The notes below the pieces were generated by a model, which worked only from the letters and a program-made list of their open reading frames with translations, had not been told where the DNA came from and ran no database searches. Both the position numbers and the translations under genes were made by a program. 64,000 bases of DNA from Stomoxys calcitrans (Eukaryota; Arthropoda; Insecta; Diptera; Muscidae): NCBI RefSeq assembly GCF_963082655.1, contig NC_081552.1:126947494-127011493 (forward strand). The letters run 5' to 3'. This document shows positions 11,222 to 21,990 of the stretch, one piece after another; the first letter of the stretch is position 1; every line of letters begins with the position of its first letter.

Positions 11222-11910
11222 TTAGTGTCTTTCGCCCAGTTGAAGAGCGTTCTGTAAGTCTTCCTGAGTCCAACCAGTTCTAAGGTCCACCATGGTGGTC
11301 ATTGTTTGCCACTTTGGCTTGGCTCTAGCACATGCTGACACAAGCGACCGTTTGAGGGATTTTGTGCATTTCTGCAGTATTTTTCCAAGGCTGAAACCAA
11401 TATAACGATGATCAGAGAAGCTGTGGTCATCCAACACTTTCAGTCACTTATCCTACAGCTGATGTTCTCTGATACAAAGTTAATATCTAGTGCCTCCAGC
11501 CTGTTCCTGGTGATAAAAGTTAGTTTATTTCCTTTATGAAAAATCGTCAGATTGGAACTTATAATACATTCGATAAGCAGCTCGACCCTTTCGTTGATAT
11601 CCGAACGTCCCCATATCTGGTGATGTGCATTAGCATTACATCCTACAATGAGGCTTTTTCCCAGCAGAAGCGGCTTAAACCAGCAACTTAACGCTTGAAA
11701 GCGGCATCTCCGAGTCGTGTGCCACATAAAGGAAAGCCAGCCAGCCTTTGGTGCTTAGCGACGGAAGAAGAAAACACATTTAGACTACTCTTTGAAAGAA
11801 TACAGGCTCTTTGTCTCCCATTCCCCGTACCCTTGAGTAGTTTAAGACCAGGAATACTTAGTAGACGAACCTTTCCTCCACACACCTATGGTTCCTGGAT
11901 AAAAACCACA
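11222..11910 (-). pseudogene. LINE endonuclease domain remnant
   Basis: The frames give, in order, 'TFDVVFIQEP' followed by a stop (TAG at 11,886-11,888 in the place of a Trp codon). 'ACILSKSSLNVFSS' follows, then 'LIVGCNANAHHQIWG', 'LTFITRNRLEALDI', and 'FSDHRYIGF' with its aspartate near 11,411-11,413. These are the metal- and phosphate-binding motifs of the apurinic-type LINE endonuclease (QEP, DAN or NAN, SDH). At least two frame changes separate them, near 11,700 and 11,440. Confidence 0.75.
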
Positions 11911-11949
11911 TCAAAGGTCCTCCAGATGACCCTTTATTGCCACCTTACA

Positions 11950-12660
11950 ATAGTAGAGAATTATCTGCAGAAACCAGACCAGTGTTCAGAATTTCCACTA
12001 CTGTTGCGTTTGCCTCATCTTCTGAGACCGCCAGGAGTTCAGCCTCACAAAGATTCGCTTTATCATGTCATGATGAGTTTCATCTTGTTGAATACGTAGG
12101 ATACAGATCCTTTAGACTTGTTGCCGTCTACGAGACAGCTGGGGCTTTGTACGAATACTGCATGTCTCCGATCGCCGTCAGTATCATCCAATCTTCCAGT
12201 CCCTTAGTCTCCTAAGCACGGATTCAAAGTCTGAGGGAACCCTTGGTATCTAAGCAAGTAGGAATATCTTCCTTCTTGACTAAATCGAGTGGTGTGCCTG
12301 GCCTGCTGTTATCAATCTTTTTGGGGCGCAACGATACATTTCAATTGAGCTTTGTTCCCCGAAAGCAATTAATTTGTAACGGCCTCAATATTAGCCTGCA
12401 ATTCTGTACGGACATCGGAGTATACAGATGAGAGTCCATTGTCTAACCATCTACAATTGTTCCGAGGTATTCATCCCTGTTCTTCTCTCTTGTCGGCAAC
12501 TACCATCACCAAGCTGTCCTTAGCGATATTATCAAAGGTTCTTGGACCCATTTTGTGCATGAGATGCACTTTTGGTAACGCCAGCCGTTTAACTGACTGC
12601 TGTGCCGTTTCCGAATCTAGACGTGAAGCTTTTGGGGTAGCCTGCGCAGCGAATCTCTAA
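11950..12660 (-). pseudogene. LINE ORF1 (gag-like) remnant
   Basis: The minus strand holds pieces such as 'RLALPKVHLMHKMGP', 'DSLVMVVADKREEQG' and 'CRWLDNGLSSVYSDV', with intervening stops. They resemble the ORF1 protein of LOA-type LINEs, which lies just upstream of the endonuclease ORF, as it does here. The match is from memory of the family and is weaker than the endonuclease call. Confidence 0.45.
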
Positions 12661-12995
12661 GCGCAATTAAGGGAGCCTCCCATTATAGGTAAGAGTTTTA
12701 CGATCATTCGCACCAAAACCTCTCAATAAACCATAGAGCGATGCGCCGTTTCCTATTAAGAGCTCTCAAAGAGCGAAGTTCGTGTCCTAGGCAAATTATT
12801 GGCATGCAAAGATAATATAGGTTGGGCCTTGCTCTCAAGACACAAACCAGGTGTCTTCGTTCAAAACCCTTGCAGACCTGTCGTTTGTCGAGAAGCAGAC
12901 CTCGATTAGTCAACGGTCTGTACTAGCCAATATGTGACGATTGGACATATCGGCCAACACCGTGGCTGATATTCTCATTCTAGCCGCGCTTTTCC

Positions 12996-13070
12996 TCTAG
13001 AGGGCAAAATTCTTATCCGATTTGAAATTTTGCATGAAGACTTCTGCTATGACCTCCAACATGTGAAACA
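12996..13070 (+). repeat. Subfamily A core fragment
   Basis: A single partial unit: 'CCTCTAGAGGGCAAAATTCT', 'TATCCGATTTGAAATTTTGC' and 'GACCTCCAACATGTG'. It has neither head nor tail. Confidence 0.6.
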
Positions 13071-13471
13071 CGAACTTAATACCTACCATTTTGTAAACAT
13101 GCAATTTGTCTCGTCGAATTTCATTAAAGTTTTTCGTACATAACACTTAAGAAAATCATTATTCGAAAAATATTTTCGTTGTACAATAAAAAGATTTTCT
13201 TAAAAGATATTCAAAAATTCAAAAAGTAAGTTTTAAAATATAAGATCCGTATCAATCGCCTATAAGATCCGTATCAATCGCCTTAAATATTATATTATGA
13301 ATTACGGAATTCCAAAAAAACGACAATGTTTCATTTGAAATAATTATTTTAAAATGTACATTAATCTGGGTGATCATTTCGGGGTTTTAAAATTGTGTTT
13401 CCGAGTCCTTTATTTTTTTCAATTCGTTACTGATATAATTCAAATATTGTACAATTAACTAAATATTACTA
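13071..13471. other. AT-rich stretch, no gene; 22-bp direct duplication
   Basis: No open frame of note. 'ATAAGATCCGTATCAATCGCC' occurs twice in tandem at about 13,240-13,283. The stretch ends at the TA target of the foldback element. Confidence 0.5.
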
Positions 13472-14078
13472 AAGGGTGATTTTTTTGAGGTTAGGATTTT
13501 CATGCATTAGTATTTGACAGATCACGTGGGATTTCAGACATGGTGTCAAAGAGAAAGATGCTCAGTATGCTTTGACATTTCATCATGAATAGACTTACTA
13601 ACGAGCAACGCTTGCAAATCATTGAATTTTATTACCAAAATCAGTGTTCGGTTCGAAATGTGTTCATTCACCGTAACGTTGCGTCCAACAGCATCTTTGA
13701 AAAAATACGGTCCAATGATTCCACCAGCGTACAAACCACACCAAACAGTGCATTTTTCGGGATGCATGGGCAGTTCTTGAACGGCTTCTGGTTGCTCTTC
13801 ACTCCAAATGCGGCAATTTTGCTTATTTACGTAGCCATTCAACCAGAAATGAGCCTCATCGCTGAACAAAATTTGTCAAAATTTGAACACATTTCGAACC
13901 GAACACTGATTTTGGTAATAAAATTCAATGATTTGCAAGCGTTGCTCGTTAGTAAGTCTATTCATGATGAAATGTCAAAGCATACTGAGCATCTTTCTCT
14001 TTGACACCATGTCTGAAATCCCACGTGATCTGTCAAATACTAATGCATGAAAATCCTAACCTCAAAAAAATCACCCTT
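13472..14078. mobile_element. 607-bp foldback Tc1/mariner derivative, copy 2
   Basis: Flanked by TA at 13,470-13,471 and 14,079-14,080. The inverted arms are 195 bp (13,472-13,666 and 13,884-14,078) and include the transposase N-terminus MNRLTNEQRLQIIEFYYQNQ. The centre is an inverted piece of the transposase core, 'FSDEAHFWLNGYVNKQNCRIW', read on the minus strand. Compared with copy 1 the centre lies in the opposite direction and one junction differs, yet total length is again 607 bp. Confidence 0.9.
13665..13880 (-). pseudogene. Transposase catalytic-core fragment (IS630/Tc1/mariner)
   Basis: The minus strand reads FSDEAHFWLNGYVNKQNCRIW, 'EEQPEAVQELPMHPEKCTVW', 'CGLYAGGIIGPYFFKDAVGR' and NVTVN, the same residues as in copy 1. 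It lacks 'FSEWALEKLSENPLFYR', which copy 1 retains. At the left the core joins antisense N-terminal sequence. It is not functional. Confidence 0.75.
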
Positions 14079-14085
14079 TATTTAT

Positions 14086-14430
14086 TCATTGGAAAAGTTT
14101 TTCAGACTAACCAGCAAAATATTTCATTTAAAGACATCTTTTAAATATAACATGTTTACAGATAAAATTTCAATTAAAATAATAAAACTAGAATTAAGAG
14201 AAAATCAATATAGAACAACATTTAATAAAAATGTTTGTTGGCAAAAATTCCATGAAGATTTTGACTTATCTTTTGAAAAAACTACATTGCGATTTAGGCT
14301 TTAAAAAAATTGCATTAAACCATTAAAGGCAAAAAATGCCCAAAAATAGATCTGGCTTAGAAAAATTCTAGCTTGCGTAAGGAAATAGGTATCCTAATGA
14401 AATGAAAGAAATGGCGTTAAACGGCGTTTA
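14086..14430 (+). repeat. Segment S, copy 1 (empty site)
   Basis: About 345 bp that matches the sequence on both sides of A5 (16,803-16,902 and 18,425-18,745). Shared blocks: 'TTCAGACTAAC', 'TATTTCATTTAAAGACAT', 'CAGATAAAATTTCAATTAAA', 'ATAATAAAAC.AGAATTAAG' and 'AAATAGATCTG.CTTA'. It carries no DINE-1-like insertion at the point where copy 2 carries A5. Confidence 0.8.
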
Positions 14431-14704
14431 GAAAAAATTTGATTAAAAAGTTACCTTTAGAAAAAATTTTTAAAGAAATTTTGTCCTTAAAAAAATTATT
14501 TTGAGTGGGGTCCGGCCCGGGATGATATTTTCTCATTAGAGAATGTTGTGCCGAAATTTCATCTTTAAAAATCTCATTAAAGTTTTATATTTAGTACGAG
14601 TTTTGTTACAATTTTGTCTTTAAGATAGATAATTTTAAGATGGCCCTTCCCTCAGCAAAATTTTGTCTTTGTAGAATATTATATATATGAAATTTTGTGA
14701 TTTA
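14431..14704. repeat. Degenerate 'TTTAAAGACAAAATTT' repeat (U)
   Basis: AT-rich short units of the kind 'TTTAAAGAAATTTTGTC', 'CTCATTAGAGAATGTTG' and 'GAAATTTCATCTTTAAA'. Similar DNA lies at 21,991-22,218, 41,993-42,206 and 43,273-43,437. No coding capacity. Confidence 0.45.
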
Positions 14705-15258
14705 AATATAAACCGATCACCCGATTATACTTTTGAGCCTATAGAGAGCGCAATTCTTATCCGATTTGCCTGAAATTTTGTATATGGTGTTTTGTTATGA
14801 CTTCCAACTACGGTGCTGAGCATGGTCTAAATCGGATCTTAACTTGATATAGCTGCCAAATAAACCAATCTCGGTTCTTGACTTCTTGAGCCTCATTTGG
14901 CCTGATTTGGCTGAAATTTTGTACAACGACTTTTCCAATGAACTTCAACATGCGTGCCAAATAAGGTCTGAATCGGGCTATAATCTAATATAGCTTCCAT
15001 ATAAACCGATCTCCCCATATTACTTTTAGAGCTACTGCAGGGCGCAATTCTCAACCTTAATTTTGCACAATAAATTCTACTATGGTCTCCAACATTTAAA
15101 GCAAGTATAGTCCGATTCGGTCCATAACCTGATGTGGCGCTAATATCATGGCAATTTTTATCCATTGTCCTTTGTTTGCACATAAAGAAATACTGGGCAT
15201 AGAACTGCAATCCATGGTGGAGATTCGGCCCCGCCGAACTTAAAGTCGACTTTTCGTC
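14705..15258 (+). mobile_element. DINE-1-like element, subfamily A, head-truncated (A3)
   Basis: Diverged core units ('GCGCAATTCTTATCCGATTTG', 'GCTGAAATTTTGTACAACGA') followed by the tail 'CCATGGTGGAGATTCGGCCC' and CGCCGAACTTAAA. The last bases CTTTTACTTGT are lost. The higher divergence suggests an old copy. Confidence 0.7.
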
Positions 15259-15937
15259 CCAACTTGGGATCCCTAGTATTAGGTAAGGGTTTCACAGTGA
15301 AAGTTAATATTTTTTTACGATTTCTTTTTGTAGGTAATAGAATTTGAAGCAAAAAGACTTTCTGATTTCATTTATTAGGACATTTCAATTATTTGCGATA
15401 AAATTTTAATAAAAGTGTTATGCTATCAGTGAAAATTGTTTAAGTTTTTCAAAAACGTAATCGAGAAAAACATGGACATTTCACTGTTTCACTGTGAAAC
15501 ACGACCTAAACCTTTTTGTAAATATGCACGTTGACCCGTCGAATTTCATTACATAAGGAACCTAGGTAGCGGGGCAGCAGCGAGACATGTTGTCTAGCGT
15601 TAGAAGAAATTAATAAAACTTCGAAAAGATGCACACATATGACATGTATATGCCATGGAAGCTAAGTAGTCGTATAGAAAAAAGTATATCACTACAAAGA
15701 AAATACATACGGTGGAAAAGAACAGATTGTATGAAACGTGTCAGACTTGTGTAAGTGTCGTGCTTACATCGTAGAGACGTTTTTGGGGTATATTCGGTAT
15801 AAGTACGGTCATACCAATGTATGACCTTTGTATCCTCCATGCCTAACACGGCCGATGTTTGTTGTGATCTCTAGCTTTCTTTTTCGATTTTAAAAATCTT
15901 CGACCATTGAGCTCGTCTCGAAGGAGAAACAAAACGA
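15259..15937. other. No recognisable feature
   Basis: Mixed-composition DNA with short open frames only. 'CGTCGAATTTCATTA' (about 15,537) recurs at about 13,114, hinting at another low-copy repeat. A4 begins at its right end. Confidence 0.4.
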
Positions 15938-16795
15938 ACAAGTAAAAGCGTGCTAAGTTCGACCGGGCCGAATCTTATATACCCTCCACCATGGAGCGCA
16001 TTAGTCAGTTCTTTTCCCGGCATCTCTTCTTAGGCAAAAAATGATATAAGAAAAGATATGCTCTGCTATTAGAGTGATATCAAGATATGATCCGGTTTAG
16101 ACCACAATTAAATTATATGTTGGAGACCTGTGTAAAATGTCAGCCAACTCGAATAAGAATTGCGCCCTTTGGGGGCTCAAAAAGTAAAGTATAGAGATGG
16201 ATTTATATGGGAGCTATATCGGGCTATATACCGATTCAGACCATAATAAAGACGTATGTTGATGGTCATGAGGGGATCCGTAGTACAAAATTTCAGGCAA
16301 ATCGGATAAGAATTGAGCTCTCTAGAGGCTCAAGAAGTCAAGACCCAAGATCGGTTTATATGGCAACTATATCAGGTTATAGACCGATTTGAACCACACT
16401 TGGCACAGTTATTGGATATCACAGCAAAACACGTTGTGCAAAATTTCATCCCAATCGGATAAGAATTGCGCACTCTAGAGGCTCATGAAGTCAAGACCCA
16501 AGATCGGTTTATGTGGCAGCTATATCAAAACATGGACCGATATGGCCCATTTACAATACCAACCGACCTACACTTATAAGAAGTATTTGTGCAAATTTTC
16601 AAGTGGCTAGCTTTACTCCTTCGGAAGTTAGCGTGCTTTCGACAGACAGACGGACGGACGGACATGGCTAGATCGACATAAAATGTCTCGACGATCAAGA
16701 ATATATATACTTTATGGGGTCTCAGGCGAATATTTTGAGTAGTTACAAACAGAAGGACGAAATTAGTATACCCCCATCCTATGGTGTAGGGTATA
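15938..16795 (-). mobile_element. DINE-1-like element, subfamily A (A4)
   Basis: Complete: tail ACAAGTAAAAGCGTGCTAAG, a one-base variant of the palindrome (GTTCGACCGGGCCGAA), 'TATACCCTCCACCATGG', two to three core units, microsatellite ACAGACAGACGGACGGACGG at about 16,640 and terminus GGTGTAGGGTATA. Segment S copy 2 follows directly. Confidence 0.86.
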
Positions 16796-16802
16796 AAAAT
16801 TA

Positions 16803-16902
16803 CTAATTTTTCTTTGAAGAATTGTTCAGACTAACAAGCAAAGTATTTCATTTAAAGACATTTTGTAAAGAATATTTTTCTACAGATAAAATTTCAATTA
16901 AA
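16803..16902 (+). repeat. Segment S, copy 2, left part
   Basis: Matches 14,086-14,185 up to '...ATTTCAATTAAA', where A5 starts. The rest of S resumes at 18,425. Confidence 0.78.
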
Positions 16903-18424
16903 ACAAGTAAAAGCGTGCTAAGTTCGGCCGGGCCGAATCTTATATACCCTCCACCATGGATCGCATTTGTCGAGTTCTTTTCCCGGCATCTCTTCTTAGG
17001 CAAAAAAGGATATAAGAAAAGAGTTGCTCTGCTATTAAAACGATATCAAGATATGGTCCGGTTCGGACCACAATTAAATTATATGTTGGAGACCTGTGTA
17101 AAATTTCAGCCAATTCGTATAAGAATTGCGCCCATTGGGGCTCACGAAGTAAAATAGAGAGAACGATTTATATGGGATCTGTATCGGGCTATAGATCGAT
17201 TCAGACCATAATAAACACGTTTGTTGATGGTCATAAGAGGATCCATCGTACAAAATTTCAGGCATATCGGATAATAATTGCGACCTCTAGGGGTCAAGAA
17301 GTCAAGATCCCAGATCGGTTTATATGGCAGCTATATCAGGTTATGAACCGATTTGAACCTTATTTGACACAGTTGTTGAAAGTAAAAATAAAATACGTCA
17401 TGAAAAATTTCAGCCAAATTGGATAGGAATTGCGCCCTCTAGGAGCTCAAGAAGTCAAATCCCCAGATCTGTTTATATGACAGCTATATCAGGTTATGAA
17501 CCGATTTAAACCATACTTGGCACAGTTGTTGGATATCATAACGAAATACTTCGTGCGAAATTCCATTCTAATGGGATAAGAATTGCGCCCTCTAGAGGGT
17601 CAAGAAGTCAAGACCCAAGATCGGTTTATATGGTAGCTATATCAGGTTATGGACCGATTTAAACCATACTTGTCACAGTTGTTGGATATAATAAAAAAAC
17701 ACGTCGTGCAAAAATTCATTCAAATCGGATAAGAATTGTGCCCTCTAGAGGGTCAAGAAGTCAAGACCCAAGATCAGTTTATATGGTAGCTATATCAGGT
17801 TATGGACCGATTTAAACCATACTTGGCACAGTTGTTGGGTATCATAACAAAACATGTCGTGCGAAATTCCATTCCAATCGGATAAGAATTGCGCCCTCTA
17901 GAGGGTCAAGAAGTCAAGACACAAGATCGGTTTATATGGTAGCTATATCAGGTTATGGACCGATTTGAACCATACTTGGCACAGTTGTTGGATATCATAA
18001 CAAAACACGTCGTGCAAAATTTCATCTCAATCGGATGAGAATTGCGCACTCTAGAGGCTCAAGAAATCAAGACCCAAGATCGGTTTATATGGCAGCTATA
18101 TCAAAACATGGACCGATATGGCCCATTTACAATACCAACCGACCTACACTAATAAGAAGTATTTGTGCAAAATTTCAAGCGGCTAGCTTTACTCCTTCGG
18201 AAGTTAGCGTGCTTTCGACAGACAGACGGACGGACGGACGGACGGACGGACGGACGGACGGACGGACGGACGGACGGACAGACGGACGGACATGGCTAGA
18301 TCGACATAAAATGTCACGACGATTAAGAATATATATACTTTATGGGGTCTCAGACGAATATTTCGAGTAGTTACAAACAGAATGACGAAATTAGTATACC
18401 CCCCATCTTATGGTGGAGGGTATA
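16903..18424 (-). mobile_element. DINE-1-like element, subfamily A, young copy (A5)
   Basis: 1,522 bp, complete: tail ACAAGTAAAAGCGTGCTAAG, palindrome GTTCGGCCGGGCCGAA, 153-bp units, long GACG microsatellite and terminus GGTGGAGGGTATA. It is almost identical to A17 at 48,388-49,881; every base of the 28-bp length difference lies in the microsatellite. It sits inside segment S, whose unoccupied copy at 14,086 defines the insertion point. No target duplication is seen. Confidence 0.92.
18219..18290. repeat. (GACG)n microsatellite in A5
   Basis: About 72 bp of GACG units with a few GACA interruptions. The same site in A17 (about 49,704-49,747) is seven units shorter. This is the hypervariable GTCC-type tract typical of DINE-1. 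Confidence 0.92.
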
Positions 18425-18745
18425 ATAATAAAACGAGAATTAAGAAAAAATTCATTTAGATTTATATCTTAAAAAAATGATTATTAAACGTTTGTCATTC
18501 GGAACAAGTTTTATAAATAAATTTTTTGGCAAGAAAAGAAGGTCGGCTCAAAGAATCTTTTAGGGACTTTTCGCTTAAAACAATCAGAATAATTTTATCT
18601 CTTGAGAAAATTACATTGCTATTCAGTCTGTATACAAAACTGCATTAACGACGAAAGCACGACCCACAAATAGATCTGCCTTAAACAAATTCTAGCTTAA
18701 GTTAGGTAGGAGGCATCGTAATGATATTTGGATTGGCGTAAAATG
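18425..18745 (+). repeat. Segment S, copy 2, right part
   Basis: Continues the match to 14,186-14,430: 'ATAATAAAACGAGAATTAAG', 'TTGGCAAGAAAAG', 'AAATAGATCTGCCTTA' and 'CAAATTCTAGCTTAAG'. It diverges after about 18,745. Confidence 0.75.
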
Positions 18746-18831
18746 GACGACTGCAACCACTTGCAACAATTTTCCCGTCATGTTTTAGGAGAAAATTGGC
18801 TTGTTGAAAGTCGGTAATTTTTACACCCTCC

Positions 18832-19920
18832 ACCATAGGATGGGGGTATACTAATTTCGTCATTCTGTTTGTAACTACTCGAAATATTCGTCTGAGACAC
18901 CATAAAGCATATATATTCTTGATCGTCGTGATATTTTATGTCGATCTAGCCAAGTCCATCCGTTTGTCCGTCCGTCTTTCTGTCGAAAGCACGCTAACTT
19001 TCGAAGGAGTAAAGCTAGCCGCTTGAAATATTGCACAAATATTTCTTATTAGTGTACGTCGGTTGGGATTGTAAATGGACCATATCGGTCCATGTCTTGA
19101 TATAGCTGCCATATAAACCGATCTTGGGTCTTGATTTCTTGAGCCTCTAGAGCGCGCAATTCTTATCCGATTGGAATGAAATTTTGCACGACGTGGTTTG
19201 TTATGATATTCAAAAACTGTGGATGGTTTAAAGCGGTTTATAGCCTGATATAGCTGCCATATAAACCGATCTTGGGTCTTGACTTCTTGAGCCTCTAGAG
19301 GGCGCAATTCCCGTCCGATTTGACTGAAATTTTGCACATATTGTTTTGGTATCACTTCAAATCGGTTCATAATCTGGAATAGCTGTGATATAAAACAATC
19401 TTGGATCTTGACTTCTTCAGCCAATAGAGCACGCAATTCTCATCCTATTTGGCTGAATTTTCGCATAAGCTGTTTTGTTATGACTTCCAATAACTGTGCT
19501 AAGTATGGTTCAAATCGGTTTATAACCTGATATATCTGCCATACAAACCGATCTGGGATCTTGACTTCTTGAGCCTCTAGAGGGCGCAATTCTCAATTCA
19601 ACATACGTGTCTAATATGGTCTGAATCGATCAATAGCTTGATACAGCTCCCATATGAACCGACCTCCCGATTTTGCTTCTTGAGCCCCTACAAGGCGAAA
19701 ATCTTATCCGAATGAACTGAAATACTTCACAATGACTTCTACAATGTTCAGCATTTATTTATGGTCCGAATCGAACTTTAACTAGATATAACTCCAGTAG
19801 CATAACAGTTCTTATTCAATATTCTGCGTCGTATATTACGCGTTGAATTCGACAAATACGATCCATGGTGGAGGGTATATAAGATTCGGCACGGCCGAAC
19901 TTAACATGCTCTTAGTTGTT
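18832..19920 (+). mobile_element. DINE-1-like element, subfamily A (A6)
   Basis: Head TACACCCTCCACCATAGGA (one change from TATACCC), 'TATATATTCTTGATCGTCGTG', microsatellite CCGTTTGTCCGTCCGTCTTT, about five core units and tail GTATATAAGATTCGGCACGG, CCGAACTTAACATGCTCTTAG, TTGT. The palindrome has one substitution. Confidence 0.85.
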
Positions 19921-20284
19921 TTATATCCCAAAAATCAAACGACATCATTTTTAGAAGTGAGATTTATGAAATCCGTTTAAAAGAATTGTTGCATTGGATG
20001 GTTTCTACATTAAAAAAATAATTTTATGGTAATAGTCCTACTTCAATAAATCCAGCTCTCTTCGCTAAATGGTCATAAAATATTAAGAAAACTATTTTTT
20101 TTTTTTTTGGAAAATAAAAGGAAGTAAATTAAAAGATTTTTTTTTTTATTTTAAAAACTCAATATATTTAAAAAAAATTGCTACGTCAATATAAATTCTC
20201 TAAGTTATGAAAATATAAAATTTCGGTGATTTTATTGTTGACTTTTGGAATTTTATAACTTTGTCTTCTTGGTTTGGCTCTAGG
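19921..20284. other. AT-rich stretch with T tracts, no gene
   Basis: Contains runs of 12 and 10 T (about 20,097 and 20,140) and no meaningful frame. It may be the far 3' end of the Penelope-like element or flanking DNA. Confidence 0.4.
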
Positions 20285-20481
20285 TCATCGAACAATTTCC
20301 AAAAACAGGTGTTGGTGTATTATTTAATTGTTTTATTTGTAATTTTTACCAATATTTCGACCACCGCCGGTGATCTACATCAGGGTTTTAACTATAAATT
20401 TAACAAACAAGTAATTTAACAAAAAAATTAAAAAAAGCATTTATCCTTTACAGCGCACAAGTTCGGCTAAAGCTCTCTCAT
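20285..20481 (-). mobile_element. Penelope-like element, 3' tail
   Basis: The minus strand reads 'AACCCTGATGTAGATCACC', 'GGCGGTGGTCGAAATATTGG' and 'TAAAAATTACAAATAAAAC'. This resembles the 3' region that follows the GIY-YIG nuclease in insect Penelope-like elements ('...CGAAA.GTTGG'). The nuclease remnant lies on the same strand at 21,530-21,893, on the other side of A7. Confidence 0.5.
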
Positions 20482-21529
20482 TATACCCCCCACCAAGCTA
20501 GCCGCTTGAAATTTTGCACGTATACTTCTCATTAGTATAAGTCGGTTGGTATTGTAAATGGGCCATATCGGTCCATGTTTTGATATAGCTGCCATATAAA
20601 CCAAGCTTGGGTCTTGATTACTTGAGCCTCTAGAGTGCGCAATTCTTATCCGGTTGGAATGAAATTTTGCACGACGTGTTTTGATATGACACAACTTTGC
20701 TAAGTAAGGTTCAAATCGGTCCATAACCTGATATAGCTGCCATATAAACCGATCTTGCTAAGTATGGTTCAAATCGGTCCATAACCTGATATAGCTGCCT
20801 TATAAACCGATCTTGGGTCTTGACTTCTTGAGGCTTTAGAAGGCGCAATTCTTATCCGAATTGAATGAATTTTGGCACGTAGTATTTTGTTATGATACCC
20901 AACAACTGTACAAAGTATGGTTCAAATCGGTTGATAACCTGATATAGCTGTCATATAAACAGATCTGGGGTCTTGACTTCTTGAGTTTCTTGAGGGCGCA
21001 ATTCCTATCCGATTTGGCTGAAATTTTGCATGACGTATTTTATTCTTACTTTCAACAACTGTGTCAAATAAGGTTCAAATCGGTTCATAACCTGATATAG
21101 CTGCTATATAAACAGATCTGGGATCTTGACTTCTTGACCCCTAGAGGTCGCAATTATTATCCGATATGCCTGAAATTTTGTACGATGGATCCTCTCGTGA
21201 CCATCAACAAACGTATTTATTACGGTCTGAATCGGTCTATAGCCCAATACAGATCCCATATAAATCGATCTCTCAATTTAACTTCTTGAGCCCCCAAAGG
21301 GTGCAATTCTTATTCGAATTGGTTGACACTTTACACAGGTCTCCAACATATAATTTAATTGTGGCCCAAACGGGACCATATCTTGATATCGCTCTAAGAG
21401 CAGAGCAAATCTTTTTTTATATCCTTTTTTGCCTAAGAAGAGATGCCGGGAAAAGAACTCGACAAATGCGATCCATGGTGGAGTTTATATAAGATTTGGC
21501 CCGGCCGAACTTAGCACGCTTTTACTTGT
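20482..21529 (+). mobile_element. DINE-1-like element, subfamily A, head deletion (A7)
   Basis: The head TATACCCCCCACC is joined directly to 'AAGCTAGCCGCTTGAAATTT', so about 190 bp with the GATC block and microsatellite is deleted. Five to six core units follow, with a short duplication at about 20,700-20,780. The tail is GATTTGGCCCGGCCGAAC then 'TTAGCACGCTTTTACTTGT'. It splits the Penelope-like element. Confidence 0.85.
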
Positions 21530-21893
21530 TTTTGTCTGTATTTTTGTACGAAATTCCTGTGAATCTGTGCACAATTGTCCGTATCTTTCTTAAAGTTCAT
21601 GCGCTTGTTTATAGGGGTGTCAATAATATGTAACATTTCTTAAGTAAATCGTCTTTTCTGATTGGATTCTTGTGCTAGAATATCTGTCTTTAAAATTTGG
21701 TGTATGCCCTGTTAAAGTTCAAAGTGCTGCAAGTGCAGTTTTTTTTCTAAGGGTTTGTCTTCCCTTTTCTGATCTGATTTAAAAGATGATAATCTTGTTT
21801 TTAATTTGGTTGTGGTTCTTCCTACATATGTCATTTGACATAAATTAAGTTTCATCCCTGTTACATTTAATCTTATAAACTACATTTGATTTG
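21530..21893 (-). pseudogene. GIY-YIG endonuclease remnant of a Penelope-like element
   Basis: The minus strand encodes 'NVVYKIKCNRDET' and, after a frameshift, 'CQMTYVGRTTTKLKTRLSSF' (YVG codons at 21,820-21,828), then 'HLQHFEL.QGIHQILKTDIL', 'AQESNQKRRFT' and 'EMLHIIDTPINKRMNFKKD'. This order matches the C-terminal GIY-YIG nuclease of Penelope-like retroelements: VYKIKC stands for GIY, YVG for YIG, with a following R. The reverse transcriptase is missing, because sequence upstream of 21,893 is a DINE-1 fragment. One frameshift and several stops make it dead. Confidence 0.72.
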
Positions 21894-21990
21894 ATTCAAA
21901 GCACTATGTGCAAAATTGTAGCTAAATTGGAAAAAAATTGCGGGTTGTAAGGGCTCAACAAGTTAAATCGGGAGATAGGAACGTAGTCAG
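21894..21990 (-). repeat. Subfamily A core fragment
   Basis: 'CACTATGTGCAAAATTGTAGC', 'AAAAATTGCGGGTTGTAAGG' and 'GGGAGATAGGAAC' match one diverged core unit. Confidence 0.55.

Larger units (their letters stand above)
11041..12995 (-). mobile_element. LOA/I-like non-LTR retrotransposon, 5' half, decayed
   Basis: Read on the minus strand from about 12,995: a poorly preserved leader, a gag-like ORF1 remnant (12,660 to about 11,950), an endonuclease domain (about 11,910-11,250) and the first RT residues, 'WAIKSFDSFKSP' (about 11,210-11,160). It ends near 11,100, so most of RT and the 3' end are absent. Stops and frameshifts occur throughout. The 3' half of a similar LINE lies at 22.2-23.8 kb, but the order on this strand shows they are not one copy. 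Confidence 0.7.

Noticed and set aside
18936..19436. A 166-codon minus-strand frame with an 'RTDKRMD' end
   Set aside because: The end is translated microsatellite and the rest is DINE-1 core of A6.
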